NCBI GenBank assembly: GCA_963754385.1
Contig: CAVWGE010000005.1
Span: 62,001 to 126,000 of the forward strand
Direction of reading: 5' to 3'
DNA from: 9FT-COMBO-48-23 sp963754385
GTDB lineage: Bacteria; Chloroflexota; Dehalococcoidia; GIF9; UBA5629
Length of the DNA stretch: 64,000 nt
Shown: positions 60,184 to 64,000 of the stretch, piece after piece
Layout: every line of letters starts with the position of its first letter
How positions within the stretch are numbered: position 1 is the stretch's first letter
The notes under the pieces: model-generated
Seen by the model: the letters and a program-made list of their open reading frames with translations, nothing else
Database searches by the model: none
Told to the model about the DNA's origin: nothing
Translations under genes and position numbers: made by a program

Positions 60184-60786
60184 ATGATAAAATTAGCTGA
60201 ATTTAGAAGAACAGCTGCTCGGCGGATTACCGAGCCATTAAAAACGGCTCTGGTTAAAAGCCGACTGAAACCTAACACCTTGACCTGTATTGCCCTGGCA
60301 ATAAGCGTAATCGCAGCCGGGGCTATTGCCACCAACTACCTTCTTATCGGCGGATTTCTGGTTCTCCTTTCTGGGTTATTCGACATTCTGGATGGGGCAC
60401 TGGCTCGCTTAACTAACAAAGCCACCCGCTTCGGCGCCTTGCTAGACTCCACTTTCGACCGGATTTCAGACGCGGCGTTATTTCTAGGTCTTTTTATTCT
60501 GTACCTGACAAGTGGAGGCATTGTCGAAATGGTGCTTATTTTCCTGGCCTTGGTCAGCTCATTTCTAACCAGCTACGTACGAGCCAGAGCCGAAGGTATT
60601 GGGATAAACTGCCCCGTCGGATTGTTTACAAGGGCTGAGAGGGTTATAATATTAGCGCTTGGGCTACTTTTGAACCCATTGTACGGATTCAGCATTTTTA
60701 TAGCTTTACTTCTTATAGTAGTGCTTGGCTTCTTTACTGTGGGTCAACGATTGATATATGTATGGAAACAAACAAAAAACCAATGA
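60184..60786 (+). CDS. CDP-alcohol phosphatidyltransferase, PI-phosphate-synthase-like
   Basis: The 200-residue membrane protein has the exact CDP-alcohol motif DILDGALAR then 8 residues, G, 3, D, 3, D (DILDGALAR...GALLDSTFD), with several TM helices. The beginning (EPLKTALVKSRLKPNTLTCI) and the inositol-synthase neighbour suggest a phosphatidylinositol-phosphate synthase or archaetidylinositol-phosphate synthase that uses L-myo-inositol-1-phosphate. It starts 10 nt after the glycosyltransferase stop. Confidence 0.85.
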   Translation: MIKLAEFRRTAARRITEPLKTALVKSRLKPNTLTCIALAISVIAAGAIATNYLLIGGFLVLLSGLFDILDGALARLTNKATRFGALLDSTFDRISDAALFLGLFILYLTSGGIVEMVLIFLALVSSFLTSYVRARAEGIGINCPVGLFTRAERVIILALGLLLNPLYGFSIFIALLLIVVLGFFTVGQRLIYVWKQTKNQ

Positions 60787-60857
60787 GGCAAACTCAAGGC
60801 TTCATTAGCATATATGGTCGCTTTCCCAAACTTACACACTAAGCTAGCTCGAAGATA

Positions 60858-62141
60858 ATGTCAGTTGTAGCAATTATTGGTGCCCAGTGGGGAGACGAAG
60901 GCAAAGGGAAAATAGTCGACCTCCTGGCTGAGAGAGCAAAGGCAGCAATTCGCTTCTCAGGAGGCGATAATGCAGGACATACTGTAATTAATCCTTACGG
61001 TGAGTTCAAGCTTCACATTGTCCCCTCAGGTATCTTCCACCCCGGAGTAGTCTGTATAATCGGTAACGGTGTAGCAATTAACCCGGTAGTACTCCTGGAA
61101 GAAATTGATAACCTCCAGAGGCGCGGAGTCGATACCAGCCATTTCTTCATCAGCGACCGGGTACACTTGGTAATGCCCTATCATATCCTCCTGGATAGAC
61201 TGGAAGAGGAGCGACGAGGTAAGGGAGCTATAGGCACCACAGGCAAAGGAATAGGCCCTGTTTTCAGTGACAAGATAGCTCGCCTCGGAATCCGTGCCTG
61301 CGACCTACTGAATAATAAGGATTTCCGGTCTCGACTTAGCTCAATCCTCGAACTCAAGAATGCCATCCTCACCAAAATATACAACGCCCCTCCATTATCT
61401 CTGGAAGAGATTTACGAGCAATACCGCTCCTATGGAGAGCGGCTAGCCCCGTTCATTCGAGATACTGGCCCCATACTCCAGGATATGGTGTCCCGTAAGC
61501 AGCCGATTATATTAGAAGGAGCTCAGGGCACGATGCTTGACCCCGACTTTGGCACCTATCCCTATGTAACCTCATCTTCACCTATGGCTGCGGGCAGTTC
61601 TACAGGTTCTGGGATAAGCATCAAGCAAATTAACCAGATAATCGGTGTTTTCAAAGCTTACACCACAAGAGTAGGTAGCGGGCCTATGCCCACAGAGCTT
61701 AAGGATAAAACCGGTGAATTCATCAGAGAACGGGCTCACGAATACGGTGCTACTACGGGCAGACCACGCCGATGCGGCTGGTTCGATGCTGTAGCCGGGC
61801 GCTTTAGCGCTCAAGTCAACGGCTTCACCGGTATAGCCCTAACCCGCCTTGATGTCCTCGACGTTCTTGACTCATTAAAGATATGCACAAGCTATAAACT
61901 GAATGGCGACATAATAAAGGACTTTCCCAGCGACATCGCCACTTTGGATAAATGTAAACCAGTCTACGAGGAACTACCAGGCTGGCAGACACCGATAAGC
62001 GACATCCGCCACCACAAACAGCTACCTTCCCAAGCCCGCCGCTATGTAGCCCGACTCGAAGAGCTTCTCTCCTGCCCCGTTAATGTCATTTCCGTCGGCG
62101 CCAAACGAGACCAGACAATAATGGTCAAGCAGATTTTATGA
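60858..62141 (+). CDS. purA: Adenylosuccinate synthase
   Basis: The 427-residue protein has VVAIIGAQWGDEGKGKIVDL at the start, FSGGDNAGHTVINPYGEFKL, GTTGKGIGPVFSDKIARLGI and TTGRPRRCGWFD, the PurA fingerprint. It makes adenylosuccinate from IMP, aspartate and GTP in AMP synthesis. It has no visible ribosome site. It follows the lipid module on the same strand with a 70-nt gap. Confidence 0.96.
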   Translation: MSVVAIIGAQWGDEGKGKIVDLLAERAKAAIRFSGGDNAGHTVINPYGEFKLHIVPSGIFHPGVVCIIGNGVAINPVVLLEEIDNLQRRGVDTSHFFISDRVHLVMPYHILLDRLEEERRGKGAIGTTGKGIGPVFSDKIARLGIRACDLLNNKDFRSRLSSILELKNAILTKIYNAPPLSLEEIYEQYRSYGERLAPFIRDTGPILQDMVSRKQPIILEGAQGTMLDPDFGTYPYVTSSSPMAAGSSTGSGISIKQINQIIGVFKAYTTRVGSGPMPTELKDKTGEFIRERAHEYGATTGRPRRCGWFDAVAGRFSAQVNGFTGIALTRLDVLDVLDSLKICTSYKLNGDIIKDFPSDIATLDKCKPVYEELPGWQTPISDIRHHKQLPSQARRYVARLEELLSCPVNVISVGAKRDQTIMVKQIL

Positions 62142-62189
62142 GACTCTCTAAGTCTTAAGGCAAACACCTGTTGGCAAGGAGATAAAGTT

Positions 62190-62672
62190 ATGCCTAAAAC
62201 GCGTAAAACCTGGCGGCAGAAGCTAGAAGAAGAACATCCCGCACACGGGAAAATAGTTGAGATTCCGCTAAAAATGCAAAAAAGATTCGGAACCGGAAAA
62301 ATGCTTATCGCCAAGCCGTTAGATGTAGATGCTTTAATCCGCAAAGTCCAAAAGGGAAAGCTCGTTACTGTGACTCAGGTTATGGAGAAATTAGCCAAAG
62401 ATGTGCACGCAGACTGCGCTTGCCCAATGACAACTGGGATTTTCCTTCGCATTGTCGCCGAAGTAGCAGAAGAGGACTTGAGAGGTGAAAAAGGGGAGGT
62501 AACTCCCTACTGGCGGGTGCTAAAGTCAGATGGCAGCTTAAATATTAAATTCCCCGGCGGTACACAAACACAAGCCGCTCGCCTAAAAGAGGAAGGACAT
62601 AGCATCGAGCCAGGAAAGGGCAGAAAGCCACCTACGGTAAAAAACTTTGAAAAATCCTTGCAGAACTTGTGA
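62190..62672 (+). CDS. MGMT/alkyltransferase-like family protein
   Basis: The 160-residue protein contains KRFGTGKMLIAKPLDVDALI, KGKLVTVTQVMEKLAKDVHA and CACPMTTGIFLRIVAEVAEE, followed by YWRVLKSDGSLNIKFPGG. The segments match a group of DNA-binding-domain-only MGMT relatives where the usual PCHRV is replaced (here ACPMTTGIF). Cys is still present, but the motif is not that of active O6-alkylguanine transferases. It may recognise a damaged base or another substrate. Confidence 0.7.
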   Translation: MPKTRKTWRQKLEEEHPAHGKIVEIPLKMQKRFGTGKMLIAKPLDVDALIRKVQKGKLVTVTQVMEKLAKDVHADCACPMTTGIFLRIVAEVAEEDLRGEKGEVTPYWRVLKSDGSLNIKFPGGTQTQAARLKEEGHSIEPGKGRKPPTVKNFEKSLQNL

Positions 62673-62686
62673 CTGCAATCTGAAGC

Positions 62687-63589
62687 TTAAGCTCTAGCAG
62701 CTATCGGCAAATCGATCTTATAACTCTTCAAAGTCTGCTCGATAACAGCCTTGGACTTCTCGTCCGGTTCAGTAAGCGGCAGGCGAGGCTTGCCCACAGG
62801 AAAGCCTAAGTAATTCAAAGCATATTTAACTGGCATCGGATTGGCAACAACAAACAGGGCATTAACCAAAGGCAATAAATTACGATGTGCGGCTGCTGCC
62901 TTCTCGATATCGCCCTGGATGTAATCATCTATCATATGCCTAAACTGAAGCCCAACCAGATGTGAAATCACACTGATAACTCCATAGCCGCCCAGGCACA
63001 GTATGGGAAACGTATCGCCATCATTACCACTGTAAACCAGGAAGTCTTTCCTAGCATTCTGTATAATCTTAGCTATCTGCTCAAAATTGGCGCTGGCCTC
63101 TTTTACTCCAATGATATTGTCAACCTGGCTGAGTTTGACGGCGGTTTCAGCAGCCAGGCTGGTAACAGTACGCGACGGCACATTATAGATGATGCAAGGC
63201 AGACTGGTTGCCCCAGCGATAGCCTTAAAATGCTCGTACAAACCATCTTGTGTAGGGCGATTATAATAGGGAACCACCAAAAGACAACCGTCGACTCCAG
63301 CCCTTTCCGCCTCTTTGGTTAACTCTATGCTCTCTGCGGTATTGTAATTACCGGTGCCAGCTATAATCGTGCCCTGCTTACCAACGGCTGACTTAACTTC
63401 AACAAAAAGGCGCAGCTTCTCCTCACGAGTAAGAGTCGGGCATTCTCCGGTAGTACCGGATACCACAAGCCCATCACTGCCTGAATCAAACAGGGCTTCA
63501 GCCAGATTTTTAGCCTGTGCGTAATCAACTTTGCCTTTAGCATCAAAGGGGGTAACCATTGCTGTCAGCAAGCGACCAAACTTCTTCAT
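62687..63589 (-). CDS. dapA: 4-hydroxy-tetrahydrodipicolinate synthase
   Basis: The 300-residue protein has GRLLTAMVTPFDAKGKVDYA, VSGTTGECPTLTREEKL, LLVVPYYNRPTQDGLYEHF (Tyr) and IIGVKEASANFEQ with the Schiff-base Lys, then YSGNDGDTFPILCLGGYG. It condenses pyruvate with aspartate semialdehyde in lysine and diaminopimelate synthesis. ATG 63589 has GGAG 7 nt upstream; the longer ORF to 63670 overlaps asd. The preceding gene in the operon is asd. Confidence 0.96.
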   Translation of the reverse strand: MKKFGRLLTAMVTPFDAKGKVDYAQAKNLAEALFDSGSDGLVVSGTTGECPTLTREEKLRLFVEVKSAVGKQGTIIAGTGNYNTAESIELTKEAERAGVDGCLLVVPYYNRPTQDGLYEHFKAIAGATSLPCIIYNVPSRTVTSLAAETAVKLSQVDNIIGVKEASANFEQIAKIIQNARKDFLVYSGNDGDTFPILCLGGYGVISVISHLVGLQFRHMIDDYIQGDIEKAAAAHRNLLPLVNALFVVANPMPVKYALNYLGFPVGKPRLPLTEPDEKSKAVIEQTLKSYKIDLPIAARA

Positions 63590-63611
63590 CACCGGACTCC
63601 GTACAGGTAGT

Positions 63612-64000
63612 CTATTTCCTGTTCTTAACCCAGCCCTGTCGTGCTGCTTCTTCAGCAATCTGGACAGCATTGAGGGCAGCGCCTTTACGCAAGTTGTCGG
63701 ATACCACCCACATCACCAAGCCCCTGGAATGAGAGGTATCTGACCGGATGCGCCCCACATAAACATCATCCGAGCCCGCAGCCAGCCAGGGCTGGGGATA
63801 AAGGCTAACATTAGGGTCATCAAGAACCTTGACGCCCGGAGCATTAGCCAATATACGCCTGGCCTCCTCAGGACTCATAGGGTCAGTAAATTCGATATTT
63901 ATCGCCTCACTATGAGCAATAAAAACAGGCACCCTAACACAGGTTGCCGCGATGGCTATATCAGGTGCATGCATTATCTTACGAGTCTCCTCCACCATCT
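63612..64000 (-). CDS. asd: Aspartate-semialdehyde dehydrogenase, C-terminal part (cut by window edge)
   Basis: The visible C-terminal part ends in NVSLYPQPWLAAGSDDVYVG, RIRSDTSHSRGLVMWVVSDN and LRKGAALNAVQIAEEA, the conserved C-terminal region of Asd. It makes aspartate semialdehyde, the DapA substrate, and the two genes are 22 nt apart. The N-terminus lies outside the window. Confidence 0.93.
   Translation of the reverse strand, partial: MVEETRKIMHAPDIAIAATCVRVPVFIAHSEAINIEFTDPMSPEEARRILANAPGVKVLDDPNVSLYPQPWLAAGSDDVYVGRIRSDTSHSRGLVMWVVSDNLRKGAALNAVQIAEEAARQGWVKNRK

Noticed and set aside
1..64000. CRISPR array, rRNA, or complete insertion sequence
   Set aside because: No regularly spaced direct repeats, rRNA-like segment or intact transposase could be seen by reading.

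Overview
The window reads as chromosome from an uncultured anaerobic bacterium, most likely Chloroflexota (class Dehalococcoidia). This is inferred from gene content and order and from the intergenic repeats; there is no rRNA here to test it. Protein content includes an ADP-forming acyl-CoA synthetase alpha subunit, a 2-hydroxyacyl-CoA dehydratase activase-like giant protein, DUF1616, DUF3795 and DUF5679 proteins, PadR regulators, tandem Usp proteins and a geranylgeranyl-reductase-like flavoprotein. Genes are dense and ordinary in base composition except for an AT-richer island at about 23.59-26.03 kb.

Layout. 0-7 kb: edge of a DUF3237 gene, acyl-CoA synthetase alpha subunit, old-yellow-enzyme reductase, CelD-like GNAT and an MshA-like glycosyltransferase. 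7-19.9 kb: a very large PAS/GAF hybrid histidine kinase behind a small HTH gene, a MshD-like double GNAT, a LmbE deacetylase, metabolic and hypothetical genes, DegV, PadR, a site-2-protease-like CBS protein that has lost its HExxH motif, and a secreted lipase-like protein. 20-23.6 kb: a sterol-type epimerase overlapping a remnant of a steroid 5-alpha-reductase gene, then a cold-shock-like cluster (zinc-ribbon remnant, bS21, RRM protein, DEAD-box helicase). 23.6-26.0 kb: an island with a decayed tyrosine integrase and a retron reverse transcriptase fused to a TOPRIM domain, preceded by a structured candidate msr-msd region. 26-35.5 kb: recN, an MFS carrier, hydrolase plus PadR, a small membrane protein and an HtrA lipoprotein under matching PHO-box-like promoters, a zinc-finger protein, an epimerase and a nitroreductase. 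35.6-39.9 kb: an FGGY kinase / RuBisCO-like protein / saccharopine-dehydrogenase-like operon. 40-46.6 kb: DsrE, Usp, hydrolase, DUF1616, reductase, nucleotidyltransferase, UppS. 46.6-51.6 kb: nusA-ylxR-infB-rbfA-truB. 51.7-57 kb: the 1,378-residue activase-related protein, DUF5679 and PHP proteins. 57-64 kb: Usp, inositol-phosphate synthase, PimA-like glycosyltransferase and CDP-alcohol phosphotransferase (an inositol phospholipid module), purA, an MGMT-like protein, dapA and the edge of asd.

The most noteworthy items are the RT-TOPRIM retron, the RuBisCO-like operon, the inositol-lipid module (with MshA/MshB/MshD-like genes elsewhere in the window), the S2P-family protein lacking its catalytic motif, and the matched CTTAAT-N5-CTTAACA promoters, one of which would give a leaderless htrA mRNA. 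Short palindromic repeats recur between genes and in one case supply a stop codon.
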